Source: Chryseobacterium gallinarum (GTDB lineage Bacteria > Bacteroidota > Bacteroidia > Flavobacteriales > Weeksellaceae). Taken from it: a DNA stretch of 64,000 bases. Below are positions 8,954-17,873 of this stretch, in pieces. Position 1 is the stretch's first letter. The number at the start of each line of letters is the position of its first letter. The notes beneath the pieces were generated by a model, which worked only from the letters and a program-made list of their open reading frames with translations, made no database searches and had not been told where the DNA came from. The translations under genes were made by a program, and so were the position numbers. The DNA lies in NCBI RefSeq assembly GCF_001021975.1, contig NZ_CP009928.1, forward strand, positions 1,736,001 through 1,800,000. The letters are read 5' to 3'.

Positions 8954-10064
8954 AAATACTGTTGACCATTGCTTCTGCTTTAGCATGATCAGAATGATTC
9001 TTTTCTAAAACCATCTTTCTGGTTTCATTTTCATTGTAATCGCTTGTTGCGGTAGTTATAATATGTTGCCTTATTTCCTCTGTTGTTATTCCCATAAGGC
9101 ATAGCCGGATCAGAGAGCTGTCGTCAGTAATATTCTGATTGATAATGACAAATCTGCTGTTATAAAGGGCATTGAAAAGCTTGACTTTTGTTCCGGACTG
9201 CTGGTATGAGAGTAAAATATTGGCATGTGCATTTTCAAAAAGCCGGTGAAGGGATTCGTCGGTTTCTATAGGAACCAGATCGATGTTTTTAATACGGTTT
9301 ATTTTCTTTTTAATTTCATCAGGAGCCCGGTCGGACGCCACGATGAGGTTGTATTCAGGTAGGCTTTCAAACAGGCTGATCGTTTCATTTAATGCCTTTT
9401 TGTTGTCTGATATACTCAGATCCCCATGAAAAAGGAAATACGCTCCCTTTTTATCCAGGAATTTTACTATACGGTTACCATGGAAAATATGGATAAGGCT
9501 TGCGTTATTTGAATAAGCGAGAGTCTCCCGGCATTCTTTTTCCGAAAGACAGAATATCGTTTTAAATTCTTTCAAACGCTTCTTTTGGTATCCTTTGTAT
9601 TTTAAAGCTTCAATTCTGTAAACGATCTTTTTTAAAAGGTTTTTTTCGGAAGAAGACAGGCCTTTATAATATTCAGTTTCGTTATTGTGAAGCCGGAGGA
9701 ACAATTGATGTTCTTTCTGCTTTAATTGGTCGATAATTTTCGTCGTCTGCAGTCCTTCAAAAAGGATAGGTGCTTTGAATTTTTCAAGATTTTTGAGCAA
9801 TGTCTCTGAATTTCTTATTGCTGCAGCGAAGGGCACGGGTGAAAAATAAAGAAAAGGGTTTCTCTTTTTTTTATAAAAGAAAATATTTTCTGTACTATCC
9901 CGAACTTCCGGATCAATTTTTTCAGGGATATGATCCACAAAACAATGAAGATGTATTTTTACTCCCAGATCTGATAATGCCTTAATCTTATAATATACAT
10001 CAATAATGCCACCATAAGACGGCGGATAAGGATAATTGAACGATATAATGTGAAGCTCCTTCAA
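8943..10064 (-). CDS. Glycosyltransferase (GT-B, group 1-like)
   Basis: 373 aa. The N-terminus HIISFNYPYPPSYGGIIDVYYKIKALSDLG is the classical start of a GT4-like enzyme that acts on surface polysaccharide. The middle has ILFEGLQTTKIIDQLKQ and FLRLHNNETEYYKGL; the C-terminal half has FHGDLSISDNKKALNETISLF, LIVASDRAPDEI and a LFENAHANILLSYQQSGTKVKLFNALY donor region. It is convergent with the GT9 gene and shares 11 bp with it. Specific acceptor unknown. Confidence 0.82.
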   Translation of the reverse strand: MKELHIISFNYPYPPSYGGIIDVYYKIKALSDLGVKIHLHCFVDHIPEKIDPEVRDSTENIFFYKKKRNPFLYFSPVPFAAAIRNSETLLKNLEKFKAPILFEGLQTTKIIDQLKQKEHQLFLRLHNNETEYYKGLSSSEKNLLKKIVYRIEALKYKGYQKKRLKEFKTIFCLSEKECRETLAYSNNASLIHIFHGNRIVKFLDKKGAYFLFHGDLSISDNKKALNETISLFESLPEYNLIVASDRAPDEIKKKINRIKNIDLVPIETDESLHRLFENAHANILLSYQQSGTKVKLFNALYNSRFVIINQNITDDSSLIRLCLMGITTEEIRQHIITTATSDYNENETRKMVLEKNHSDHAKAEAMVNSIFKD

Positions 10065-10131
10065 AAGCTGGTAATATGGATGTTAAGAGCTGTAAAGGTA
10101 ATGAATATTGAGAGGAATAAAAAACAAAAAA

Positions 10132-10153
10132 ATCTCCCAGAAATCTGAGAGAT
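10132..10153 (-). terminator. Terminator of the tRNA-Val pair
   Basis: On the minus strand, stem ATCTCTCAGA / TCTGGGAGAT (one G-U pair) is followed by seven Ts, starting a few bases past the 3' end of the second tRNA. Confidence 0.75.
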
Positions 10154-10158
10154 CTTTG

Positions 10159-10233
10159 TGGGTCCTGAGGGATTCGAACCCCCGACCCTCTGGGTGTAAA
10201 CCAGATGCTCTGAACCAACTGAGCTAAGAACCC
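10159..10233 (-). tRNA. tRNA-Val (anticodon UAC)
   Basis: 75 nt cloverleaf read on the minus strand: acceptor GGGTTCT / AGGACCC, D arm TAGCTCAGTTGGTTCAGAG, anticodon arm TCTGG-TTTACAC-CCAGA with TAC at 34-36, T arm GGGGGTTCGAATCCC. The discriminator is A and CCA is not encoded. Identical to the neighbouring copy. Confidence 0.97.
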
Positions 10234-10265
10234 GAATTTTTTTGAAAGGTTTCGTTCCTTTTCTG

Positions 10266-10340
10266 TGGGTCCTGAGGGATTCGAACCCCCGACCCTCTGG
10301 GTGTAAACCAGATGCTCTGAACCAACTGAGCTAAGAACCC
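10266..10340 (-). tRNA. tRNA-Val (anticodon UAC), second copy
   Basis: 75 nt, same sequence as the copy 32 bp downstream: acceptor GGGTTCT / AGGACCC, anticodon loop TTTACAC (UAC), T arm GGGGGTTCGAATCCC. The two are evidently a tandem duplication transcribed together from the right. Confidence 0.97.
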
Positions 10341-10382
10341 TCTAGACTTGTTCTCTTGTTTAGAGTGGTGCAAATATACGAC

Positions 10383-11627
10383 TTATTCATTAATCTCCAA
10401 ATTTTTTTCTAAAAATTCTCCCACTACAAAGTTACTTCCGCCAATAAAAATCATTTCGTTATCTGTACATCGTTCTTTTGCAGCCAGATACGCTTCCTGT
10501 ACGGAATCAAAAATTTTATAAAAAATTTTAGCTTCACGGAGAAGGTTTTCATAATCTTCAGGATGCCTTCCCCTGTTGATAGATGGTTTAGCAAAATAAA
10601 ACTCGGAATTGTCAGGAAGTAAAGCCATGACTTCATCTATTTTCTTATCGTTGACGAAGCCTAAAATAATATGTTTGTGCTTATCTATAGAATTTAACTG
10701 TGAAAAAACCTGCTCCAATCCGGCCTGATTATGCCCCGTATCACAAATAGTAAGCGGATTTTTTGAGAACTCAAACCAGCGGCCAATGAATCCTGTATTG
10801 TGATGAACATTTAATAATCCATTGGCTACGTCCTGTTCTGAAATAGTAACATTCAACTTTCTGAGTTCTTCTACCATAGCCAGGACAACACGAATATTTT
10901 TCTGCTGGTAATTCCCTTTCAGATCAGAAGTAAGGTCTGTCTGGATAAGGGTTGCATCAATAAACGGAGCATTTTCCTCTATAGCTTTTTTTATGATAAT
11001 GTCTTTTACCGGTTTATTTTCATCGCCTGAGATAACAGGGGTGTTCTTTTTAATAATTCCTGCTTTTTCCCATGCAATTTCTTCAATAGTGTTTCCCAGG
11101 ATATTCTGATGATCCAGCTGAACATTGGTAATCGCCGAAATAAGAGGTTTAATGATATTGGTAGAATCCAGTCTTCCTCCTAATCCTACTTCAATAATGG
11201 CAAAGTCTACCTGCTGTTGCATAAAGTATTCAAAAGCCATGATAGTAGTAAATTCAAAAAAAGACGGACGGATATCTTCGGGCAGCTTTTTAAGCTTTTG
11301 AATAAAATCAAAAACAAATTCTTTATTACAGTTTTTTCCATTGACTTTGATCCGTTCTGTAAAGTCAATAAGGTGAGGAGAATTGTATAGCCCTACTTTA
11401 TAGCCCGCTTCCTGAAGTACAGACGCCAGCATATTGCTTGAAGAGCCTTTTCCATTAGTCCCGCCGATGTGGACGCATTTGATCTTTTCCTGGGGATTTC
11501 CAAAGAGCTCACAAAGCCGGATAATATTAACAAGTCCCGGTTTGTATGCTTTTTGCCCGTCTATCTGATAATTGGGCATTTGTACAAAGAGCCAGTCTAT
11601 GGATTCCTGATATTGTTCGTTTGTCAT
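10383..11627 (-). CDS. folC: Bifunctional folylpolyglutamate synthase / dihydrofolate synthase FolC
   Basis: 414 aa, full length. Mur-ligase fold: P-loop HIGGTNGKGSSSNMLASVL near residue 55, FTTIMAFEYFMQQQVDFAIIEVGLGGRLDSTN and TNVQLDHQNILGNTIEEIAWEKAGIIK motifs, and C-terminal DTGHNQAGLEQVF plus LGFVNDKKIDEV. It adds glutamate to dihydropteroate and to folates in the cytoplasm. It is divergent from the TolC-like gene and ends about 40 bp from the tRNA pair. Confidence 0.94.
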   Translation of the reverse strand: MTNEQYQESIDWLFVQMPNYQIDGQKAYKPGLVNIIRLCELFGNPQEKIKCVHIGGTNGKGSSSNMLASVLQEAGYKVGLYNSPHLIDFTERIKVNGKNCNKEFVFDFIQKLKKLPEDIRPSFFEFTTIMAFEYFMQQQVDFAIIEVGLGGRLDSTNIIKPLISAITNVQLDHQNILGNTIEEIAWEKAGIIKKNTPVISGDENKPVKDIIIKKAIEENAPFIDATLIQTDLTSDLKGNYQQKNIRVVLAMVEELRKLNVTISEQDVANGLLNVHHNTGFIGRWFEFSKNPLTICDTGHNQAGLEQVFSQLNSIDKHKHIILGFVNDKKIDEVMALLPDNSEFYFAKPSINRGRHPEDYENLLREAKIFYKIFDSVQEAYLAAKERCTDNEMIFIGGSNFVVGEFLEKNLEINE

Positions 11628-11723
11628 GATGCAAAATTCCCAAAAGTTTTTTTAAAATAAAATATAATTTTTGAATCTGTAACTTTTTTATATTTAATTC
11701 GTCTAATATGGAAAAATCTTAAT

Positions 11724-13070
11724 ATGAAAAAAGTTTGGATTATCGTTTTTGGATTAGGTTGTTTGGGACTGAACGCCCAAAAGAAATGGTCCTTAAAAGA
11801 ATGTGTAAGCTATGCAGTGGAGCATAATCTTCAGGTTATCCAAAATCAGTATACCAAAAAATCTCAGGATCTCAATCTTAAAATGGCCAGAAATGAATAT
11901 CTGCCTTCAGTATCAGCGAGTATGACAAACACAGTAAGTTTTGGACAGACTTCATTTGGTACCGGAAGTTTAAGGAATGACAGATTTAGTAACAGCACCA
12001 ATTTAGGGGCTGATATTGTCATTTATAACAATGGGAGACTGGACAAGAATATCAGAAAAGTTCAGTTTGATGTTGAAGCAAGTCAGTATGATATTGAAAC
12101 CATTAAAAATGATATTTCTCTTCAGATTGCCCAGCAATACCTTACGGCTCTTTTAAATAAAGAAATTGTTAAGATTTCTCAAAGTGCTGTAGAAAACGCA
12201 CAAAAACAATATGACAGAGCAAAAATAACGACCCAGGTAGGTACTACGGCCCAAACGGTTCTGGCAGAAGCGGAAGCAGCACTGGCAAGGGAAAAACAAA
12301 ATCTTAAAACAGCGGAAGTAAATGTAGGAAGGGCTTTGTTTGCCATTGCCCAGCTCTTACAATTGTCAGATTATAAAGACTTTGATGTAGAAGATGTAAA
12401 CGTACCGGATACACTGGAAACGCAGCTAAGATCAGCAGATGAAATATTGGCAACTGCTTTTGAAATCCAGCCACAGATCAAAGCGGCAGAAAGCAGGATC
12501 AAGTCCGCAGAAGCTCAGACTGAAGTAACAAAAACATCATTCTGGCCTACACTTTCGGCCAGTATAGGAGTAGGAAGTTTTTACAATAATCTTTTGAACA
12601 CCAATACTACAGGATATGATATAACGGGAAGGCCTGTAAATGAAAGAGGCTTTTTCCAGCAATACAGTGATAACTTTGGTCAGCAGGGCGGGCTTACCCT
12701 AAGGGTGCCTATCTTCAACAAGGGAAATACAAAACTTCAGGTAGAGCAGTCCAAAATCAATGAAAGCGCAGCCAAAATCACTCTGGAACAACAGAAACAA
12801 ACCATAAGACAAAATGTGCAGAAAGCCCAGTTTGACGCTGATGCCAATTATGAAACCTACTTATCAGCAGTAGAAGCAGAAAAAAGTTCAAAGCTGGCTC
12901 TTGATTTTGCGGACAAAAGCTATGCTGCCGGAAGAACTACCATATATGACGTTAATATTGCCAGAAATAATTATGCAAATGCACAGGGATCAGTAGCACA
13001 GGCAAAATATAATTATCTTTTTAGTCTTAAACTATTGAATTTCTATGCAGGAATTCCATTAAGTTTGTAA
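11724..13070 (+). CDS. TolC-family outer membrane efflux protein
   Basis: 448 aa with signal peptide (KKVWIIVFGLGCLGLNAQ). The two-fold repeated helical OEP architecture is clear: WSLKECVSYAVEHNLQVIQNQ at the mature N-terminus, YDRAKITTQVGTTAQTVLAEAEAALAREKQNL and later SYAAGRTTIYDVNIARNNYANAQGSVAQAKYNYLFSLKLLNFYAG. TolC proteins form trimeric outer-membrane channels for RND, MFS or ABC pumps. No pump genes adjoin it; the next gene (SprT-like) follows directly. Whether it could serve the ABC exporter at 32.7 kb is unknown. Confidence 0.9.
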   Translation: MKKVWIIVFGLGCLGLNAQKKWSLKECVSYAVEHNLQVIQNQYTKKSQDLNLKMARNEYLPSVSASMTNTVSFGQTSFGTGSLRNDRFSNSTNLGADIVIYNNGRLDKNIRKVQFDVEASQYDIETIKNDISLQIAQQYLTALLNKEIVKISQSAVENAQKQYDRAKITTQVGTTAQTVLAEAEAALAREKQNLKTAEVNVGRALFAIAQLLQLSDYKDFDVEDVNVPDTLETQLRSADEILATAFEIQPQIKAAESRIKSAEAQTEVTKTSFWPTLSASIGVGSFYNNLLNTNTTGYDITGRPVNERGFFQQYSDNFGQQGGLTLRVPIFNKGNTKLQVEQSKINESAAKITLEQQKQTIRQNVQKAQFDADANYETYLSAVEAEKSSKLALDFADKSYAAGRTTIYDVNIARNNYANAQGSVAQAKYNYLFSLKLLNFYAGIPLSL

Positions 13071-13071
13071 A

Positions 13072-13662
13072 ATGTCTATCCAATCATTAGAAAAATATTT
13101 GCCCCAAAACACACTTCAATATTTAAGAGTTTGGTTTTCAGATTATTATATACATATAAAAGTTACAAGGAACAGAAATTCCAAACTGGGAGACTATAGA
13201 AAGCTCCCGGACAATTCTCATGAAATTACGGTAAATTCAACCCTTACCCCGCAGCTTTTTTTCTTTGTGCTGACTCACGAGCTGGCTCACCTGATTGCCT
13301 TTGAAAGATATGGGAGAAGAATTTCTCCACATGGTAATGAATGGAAAGTAACTTTTAGAAATATGCTTCTGGAAAGCCTGGAAGTGTATGATGAAGATCT
13401 GAAACCGATTATTGTAAAGTTTTCAAAATCACCTAAAGCAAACTTTATGGCCAGTCCTGATCTTGTAAGATATTTTCACACTGAAAAACAAGATGATAGC
13501 CTGTTGTTTATTGAAGAGCTTGAAAAAGGTGAATTTTTTATATATCGTAATGAAAAGTATTTATTAGAAGGTCTGGTGAAAAAAAACTATCTTTGTAAGA
13601 ACCTGGCTACGGGAAGGAAGTATTCTTTTAAGCCTTTAGCAAGGGTAGAAAAATGTAGCTAA
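13072..13662 (+). CDS. SprT-like zinc metalloprotease-domain protein
   Basis: 196 aa. The SprT-like motif LTHELAHLIAFERYGRR with HGNEWK supplies the HExxH..H metal ligands at about residues 73-77 and 90. The C-terminal CKNLATGRKYSFKPLARVEKC resembles the zinc-ribbon end of SprT proteins but keeps few Cys. The family includes DNA-protein crosslink proteases; a bacterial role is not established. It begins one base after the TolC-like stop and is 2 bp before the next gene, so it is within an operon. Confidence 0.85.
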   Translation: MSIQSLEKYLPQNTLQYLRVWFSDYYIHIKVTRNRNSKLGDYRKLPDNSHEITVNSTLTPQLFFFVLTHELAHLIAFERYGRRISPHGNEWKVTFRNMLLESLEVYDEDLKPIIVKFSKSPKANFMASPDLVRYFHTEKQDDSLLFIEELEKGEFFIYRNEKYLLEGLVKKNYLCKNLATGRKYSFKPLARVEKCS

Positions 13663-13664
13663 GA

Positions 13665-14747
13665 ATGTTAAAATCAGATAGATACTGTGTGATAATGGCG
13701 GGAGGGATCGGAAGCCGGTTCTGGCCAATGAGTACGCAAAAGTTTCCCAAACAGTTTCAGGATATTTTAGGAGTGGGACGTACAATGATTCAGCAAACTT
13801 ATGACAGAATCAGCAAGGTTATTCCAAAAGAACAAATATTTGTGATTACGAATAAGGAATATGTGGCGCTTTCACATCAGCAGCTTCCTGAAGTCCCTGA
13901 AGAAAACATTGTAGGGGAGCCCCTGATGAAAAATACGGCAGCCTGCAATCTGTATATGGCGAACAAAATCGCCGAAATTAATCCTGATGCTACAATGATT
14001 GTGCTTCCTGCAGATCATTTGATACTTAAAGAAGATGTTTTTTTAGAAAAAGTGGAGCTTGCTTTTGAGCTAGCATCAAAGCATGATTATCTGGTAACAC
14101 TGGGAATTACGCCTACAAGGCCTGATACCGGCTACGGATATATTCAGTTTGTAGAAAAAAAAGGATCGGAATATTTTAAAGTAAAAACATTTACGGAAAA
14201 ACCCATTCTTGAAATTGCCCAAAGCTTTTTAGAAAGTGGTGATTTTCTTTGGAATGCAGGAATATTTGTATGGAATGTTAAAAGCATTCACCATGCTTTC
14301 GAACTCTATCTTCCAGAGATGATGCAGCATTTTATGGCGTGCGAATATAATTCCGAAAAGGAGAACAGCTGTATCGAAACAATTTACCCGAAAGTACAGA
14401 AAATTTCTATTGATAACGGAATTCTGGAAAAGGCGAAAAATGTATATGTTATTCCGTCAGACCTGGGCTGGAGTGATCTGGGAACCTGGACCTCTGTATA
14501 TGAGAATACTGAGAAGGATGAAAACGGGAATGCCGTGAAACTAAAGCATTTACTGACCTATAATGCAAAGGGAAACGTTATCCGTCTGAAAAACAATAAT
14601 AAAGCTGTCATTATTGATGGTCTTGAAAATTATATCATTGTAGACACGGATAAGGCACTTCTGATTTGTCCCCGGGACAATGATCAGCTGATCAAAGATT
14701 ATGTTCTTGATTTAAAAAGTTTCAAAAAAGGGGAAAAATTTATGTAA
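13665..14747 (+). CDS. manC: Mannose-1-phosphate guanylyltransferase
   Basis: 360 aa. The nucleotidyltransferase signature VIMAGGIGSRFWPMSTQKFPKQF is at residues 9-31, the metal/substrate motif VLPADHLI near 118, and the FTEKP sugar-phosphate motif near 175; GDFLWNAGIFVW and DLGWSDLGTW complete the family pattern. It makes GDP-mannose for surface glycans. It lacks the cupin isomerase domain of two-domain ManC/AlgA proteins (~470 aa), so it is the single-function form. Fits with the glycosyltransferases upstream. Confidence 0.92.
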   Translation: MLKSDRYCVIMAGGIGSRFWPMSTQKFPKQFQDILGVGRTMIQQTYDRISKVIPKEQIFVITNKEYVALSHQQLPEVPEENIVGEPLMKNTAACNLYMANKIAEINPDATMIVLPADHLILKEDVFLEKVELAFELASKHDYLVTLGITPTRPDTGYGYIQFVEKKGSEYFKVKTFTEKPILEIAQSFLESGDFLWNAGIFVWNVKSIHHAFELYLPEMMQHFMACEYNSEKENSCIETIYPKVQKISIDNGILEKAKNVYVIPSDLGWSDLGTWTSVYENTEKDENGNAVKLKHLLTYNAKGNVIRLKNNNKAVIIDGLENYIIVDTDKALLICPRDNDQLIKDYVLDLKSFKKGEKFM

Positions 14748-14779
14748 AAAATATGGTATATTTCAACTGATTTTAAATT

Positions 14780-15445
14780 ATGATGAACATTACCACCCGA
14801 CTTACAATTTTCGCATTGGCATTTTTAGGATTTCTGGGATATTCTCAGGAGAAGAAAAAGTTTTCAAGTATTCATGGTATCTTACAACAGATAGATCCGG
14901 ACAGTAAAATTAATTCCTGGGTGCTGGTGTACAATAGCTATGGAAAAGGACAGGAAATCAAGGTTTCCGGAGATAAACTCAGCTATGTTCCACAATTTTC
15001 CGGGTTTAACCTGTTTCCCAATGAAGACAGTTTTTATTATATCGTTTACTCCTCAGCAGGAAAAACAGGATATATTACTAATACAGAAGAGCTGAAGACT
15101 TTTGTAGGAAAAATAGATAACGCTCAGGAGGCAGCAGTTGTTTTAGCGGCTGAAGGATATATGGTGGATGAAGAATTTAAAGATCTTGCCGGGAACTACC
15201 ATGAAGACCGCTCAAATTATTATTTGGATCTGGGAAAACTAACGTCAAAGGAATGCCCTTATCAGAAAACACATTATACTTTAACGGTAAACAAAGCTAC
15301 AGGAGAAGTGTCCAATGTGAAAAACAATGGAACTTATATTGAGCTATACAATAAAAAATGTGCTAATAATCCTAGACTTCTGAAAATCGAGAAAAAAGAA
15401 GAACCCAAGAAAGATGAGCCTAAAAATACAGCCAAACGCAGATAA
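14780..15445 (+). CDS. Exported hypothetical protein
   Basis: 221 aa with signal peptide (TRLTIFALAFLGFLGYSQ). The mature protein has an N-terminal domain (GILQQIDPDSKINSWVLVYNSYGKGQEIKV) and a second part with AVVLAAEGYMVDEEFKDLAGNYHEDRSNYYLDLGK, ending in a Lys/Glu-rich low-complexity tail. No family recognised. The 3' end overlaps the following acetyltransferase by 32 bp. Confidence 0.65.
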   Translation: MMNITTRLTIFALAFLGFLGYSQEKKKFSSIHGILQQIDPDSKINSWVLVYNSYGKGQEIKVSGDKLSYVPQFSGFNLFPNEDSFYYIVYSSAGKTGYITNTEELKTFVGKIDNAQEAAVVLAAEGYMVDEEFKDLAGNYHEDRSNYYLDLGKLTSKECPYQKTHYTLTVNKATGEVSNVKNNGTYIELYNKKCANNPRLLKIEKKEEPKKDEPKNTAKRR

Positions 15446-15947
15446 AATTTACGAAACAGAGCGATTAATCATTCGCCCGATGTCTTTAGAAGATAAAGAA
15501 CTTATTTTTAGACTGTATAACAGTCCGAAATTCATTCAATACATTGGTGACCGTAATATCAAGAGCGTGGAGGATGCAGAAAATTATATTAAAAACAGAT
15601 TTCTTCCTCAATTTGAAAAACTTGGGTTTGGAAATTATCTTGTTATGACCAAAGAAGGAAATGAAAAAATCGGAGGAGTAGGTATTTTTGAAAGGGAAGG
15701 CCTGGATATTATGGATATAGGGTATTCCCTGCTGGAAGAATTTGAGGGTAAAGGATATGCCTATGAGGCCGCCCAAAAAGTAAAATCAATAGGAATGGAG
15801 GAATTTGGATTAACTAAAATATCTGCTATTATTTCAAAAGATAATCTTTCTTCTCAGAAGCTGATCGAAAAACTAGGACTTGTTTTTAAAAAGCATGTAA
15901 CTCTTCCTGGTGAAAATGAAGAACTTAACTACTACGAAACAGAGTAG
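15414..15947 (+). CDS. GNAT family N-acetyltransferase (RimJ-like)
   Basis: 177 aa. ETERLIIRPMSLEDKELIFRLYNSP at the N-terminus, GVGIFEREGLDIMDIGYSLLEEFEGKGYAYEAAQKV (acetyl-CoA binding motif A) and ISKDNLSSQKLIEKLGLVFKKHV are the standard RimJ/RimL-type GNAT blocks. It transfers an acetyl group from acetyl-CoA to an unknown amine. The ATG at 15414 lies inside the preceding gene, indicating coupling. Confidence 0.88.
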   Translation: MSLKIQPNADKIYETERLIIRPMSLEDKELIFRLYNSPKFIQYIGDRNIKSVEDAENYIKNRFLPQFEKLGFGNYLVMTKEGNEKIGGVGIFEREGLDIMDIGYSLLEEFEGKGYAYEAAQKVKSIGMEEFGLTKISAIISKDNLSSQKLIEKLGLVFKKHVTLPGENEELNYYETE

Positions 15948-15961
15948 ATCTTTAAAGACAA

Positions 15962-16008
15962 ATCCGTCAATAACACAACTTATAGTAATTGTGGCGTTAT
16001 TGGCGGAT
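15962..16008. terminator. Bidirectional hairpin between GNAT gene and bcp
   Basis: Long imperfect stem ATCCGtCAATAACaCAA / TTGTgGCGTTATTGgCGGAT between two convergent genes; flanked by T-rich sequence on the right and A-rich on the left. Confidence 0.55.
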
Positions 16009-16025
16009 GTTATTTATAAACAATA

Positions 16026-16475
16026 TTAACCTTCCAGAATTTGTTCTGCCGCTGTTTTTGAAGTCACTTTTTCAATAACCCTGGTGCAAATACCGTTTTC
16101 ATCAAAAATAAAAGTGGTTCTTACGATTCCCATATAGGTTTTTCCAAAAGTCTTCTTTTCCTGCCATACCCCGAATTTTTCAATGATATCACGGTTTTCA
16201 TCAGCAATAAGGTCATAAGGGAATGCAAATTTACTGTGGAAATTTTTCTGTTTTTTCACAGAGTCTCCACTTACTCCCAATAGTTGAAATCCGGCTTTCT
16301 TCAGGGCTGTATAGTTGTCACTCAGATTGCATGCTTCCACTGTACATGTTGGAGTATTGGCTTGAGGGTAAAAGAAAACAACAAGCTTTTTTCCGATAAG
16401 TTTTGATGAGGTTACTGTTTTTCCGTCTTGATTGATTCCTTCAAATTCAGGTAATTTGTCTCCAACTTTCAACAT
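16026..16475 (-). CDS. bcp: Thioredoxin-dependent thiol peroxidase (Bcp/PrxQ)
   Basis: 149 aa, normal for the Bcp family. The peroxidatic Cys is in PQANTPTCTVEACNLSDN (residues about 36-53), with the resolving Cys five residues later, the 2-Cys arrangement of PrxQ. The family reduces H2O2 and alkyl hydroperoxides with thioredoxin in the cytoplasm. Compared with the usual YPKDNTPGCT, Lys-Asp is replaced by Gln-Ala and Gly by Thr. Divergent from endonuclease III. Confidence 0.9.
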   Translation of the reverse strand: MLKVGDKLPEFEGINQDGKTVTSSKLIGKKLVVFFYPQANTPTCTVEACNLSDNYTALKKAGFQLLGVSGDSVKKQKNFHSKFAFPYDLIADENRDIIEKFGVWQEKKTFGKTYMGIVRTTFIFDENGICTRVIEKVTSKTAAEQILEG

Positions 16476-16508
16476 AAAGATTTAATTTTGTCCAAATTTA
16501 CGGGTAAA

Positions 16509-17129
16509 ATGACAAAAAAGCAAAGAGCCGAGCTCGTTCAGAGAGAACTGGATAAATTGTATCCCACCACACCTATTCCTTTAGACCATACTGATCCTTA
16601 TACCTTAATGGTAGCAGTGGCGCTTTCTGCACAGACTACAGACAAAAAGGTAAATGAAGTCACACCTCATCTTTTTGAAGTGGCCGGAACTCCCCAAAGG
16701 ATGGCCAGGCTGGAAGAATATCAGATCAAAGAACTGATTAAAGAAATAGGACTCTCCAATACCAAGGCAAAAAATCTGAAAAGAATGGCTGAGCTTTTAT
16801 TGGAAAGGCATAATGGAGTGGTTCCCCAGACCTATGAAGAATTGGAAGCGCTCCCGGGAGTAGGGCACAAAACAGCATCAGTGGTAATGAGCCAGGGCTT
16901 CGGATTTCCTGCATTTCCGGTGGATACCCATATCCATCGCCTGATGACACAGTGGAAACTTACCTCAGGAAAAAATGTGGTGGAAACGGAGCGTGATGCT
17001 AAAAAACTATTTCCGGAGGAAGTATGGAATAAGCTCCACCTTCAGATTATTTTCTACGGAAGAGAGTATTCTCCGGCAAGAGGAAAAGGAGAAAAGGATT
17101 TTATTACGAAAATGTTATTTGAAAAGTAG
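16509..17129 (+). CDS. nth: Endonuclease III lacking the 4Fe-4S Cys ligands
   Basis: 206 aa from the ATG at 16509 (MTKKQRAELV); a TTG at 16488 is less likely. Base-excision repair DNA glycosylase/AP lyase. HhH motif LPGVGHKTASVVMSQGF holds the catalytic Lys, and PVDTHIHRL the catalytic Asp. The C-terminus LHLQIIFYGREYSPARGKGEKDF lines up with the region where E. coli Nth has four cluster-binding Cys, but none of them is present. This loss probably is shared with relatives. Divergent from bcp. Confidence 0.92.
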   Translation: MTKKQRAELVQRELDKLYPTTPIPLDHTDPYTLMVAVALSAQTTDKKVNEVTPHLFEVAGTPQRMARLEEYQIKELIKEIGLSNTKAKNLKRMAELLLERHNGVVPQTYEELEALPGVGHKTASVVMSQGFGFPAFPVDTHIHRLMTQWKLTSGKNVVETERDAKKLFPEEVWNKLHLQIIFYGREYSPARGKGEKDFITKMLFEK

Positions 17130-17253
17130 TTTATATCGTTAACGAATTGCTCGCCAAGACTTTGTGAAATAGGGTTAAATAGTGCATAAAGACCTTTCGT
17201 TCAGTGGAAAAACTTTCTTAACTGGATGAAATGCCCCATGAACCTAAAAAATA

Positions 17254-17289
17254 AAACGCAACGGAAATAATATTATGTTCGTTGCGTTT
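17254..17289. terminator. Hairpin between nth and the DinB-like gene
   Basis: Perfect 10-bp stem AAACGCAACG / CGTTGCGTTT with a 16-nt loop, A-rich on the left and T-rich on the right, between convergent genes; likely bidirectional. Confidence 0.6.
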
Positions 17290-17312
17290 ATTTATTGACT
17301 GTAATTTATAGC

Positions 17313-17759
17313 TCAGACGTCTAACAACCTTCTGTGATAATTGATCTGTCCCAGATGATAATTCAGATGACCGATAAGATGAATCAGGAAATACTCTGCG
17401 GTCATTTTGTAACCTAAAGGCTCAAGAGGATATTCTTTTTTAAGATCTTCTTCAGATAACCCGCTTAATACGGTGCTTACCATTGTAATTGTTGACTGCA
17501 CTTGTTCTACAAGTTCAGCCTTTGGAATATTTTTTAATGAAAACTCCAGGTCCCGCTGTCTTACATAATCTGTATTTCCGAGTACTCTGCCAATAAAATG
17601 GTTAAGGTTTCCAACCAGGTGAAGGCATAAATTTCCTGCAGAATTGGCGATATCTTTATCGGTCTTCCAGAGGTTTTCTTCATTTTGATAGGCTTCGATC
17701 TCTGTCTTTAATTTATTTAAATCCCTGCTATAAAGAGATTTCAGGCTTTCTGTAATCAT
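17313..17759 (-). CDS. DinB-like four-helix protein
   Basis: 148 aa. Three His residues in CLHLVGNLNHFIG, FLIHLIGHLNYHLGQINYHRRLL are arranged as in the DinB/DUF1572 superfamily, whose members bind a metal in a four-helix bundle and may act as thiol-dependent transferases. The exact substrate is unknown. It is a single gene upstream (in transcription) of a terminator. Confidence 0.8.
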   Translation of the reverse strand: MITESLKSLYSRDLNKLKTEIEAYQNEENLWKTDKDIANSAGNLCLHLVGNLNHFIGRVLGNTDYVRQRDLEFSLKNIPKAELVEQVQSTITMVSTVLSGLSEEDLKKEYPLEPLGYKMTAEYFLIHLIGHLNYHLGQINYHRRLLDV

Positions 17760-17841
17760 GTTTTTGTTGTGTTATGGTTTTACAATATTCCTGGTATTTG
17801 TTATGATGAGATATCACACAATTATTTGTAAAAGATAAAAA

Positions 17842-17870
17842 AAAGATGGGATTGCTGTAATCCCATCTTT
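17842..17870 (-). terminator. Terminator of the DUF885 gene
   Basis: Stem AAAGATGGGATT / AATCCCATCTTT with 5-nt loop GCTGT starts 3 bp after the stop codon; flanked by A and T runs on both sides, so also usable from the other strand. Confidence 0.85.
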
Positions 17871-17873
17871 TTT

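Noticed and set aside
10000..10218. 72-codon open frame over the tRNA-Val copy
   Set aside because: Overlaps a clear tRNA and the start of a glycosyltransferase gene.
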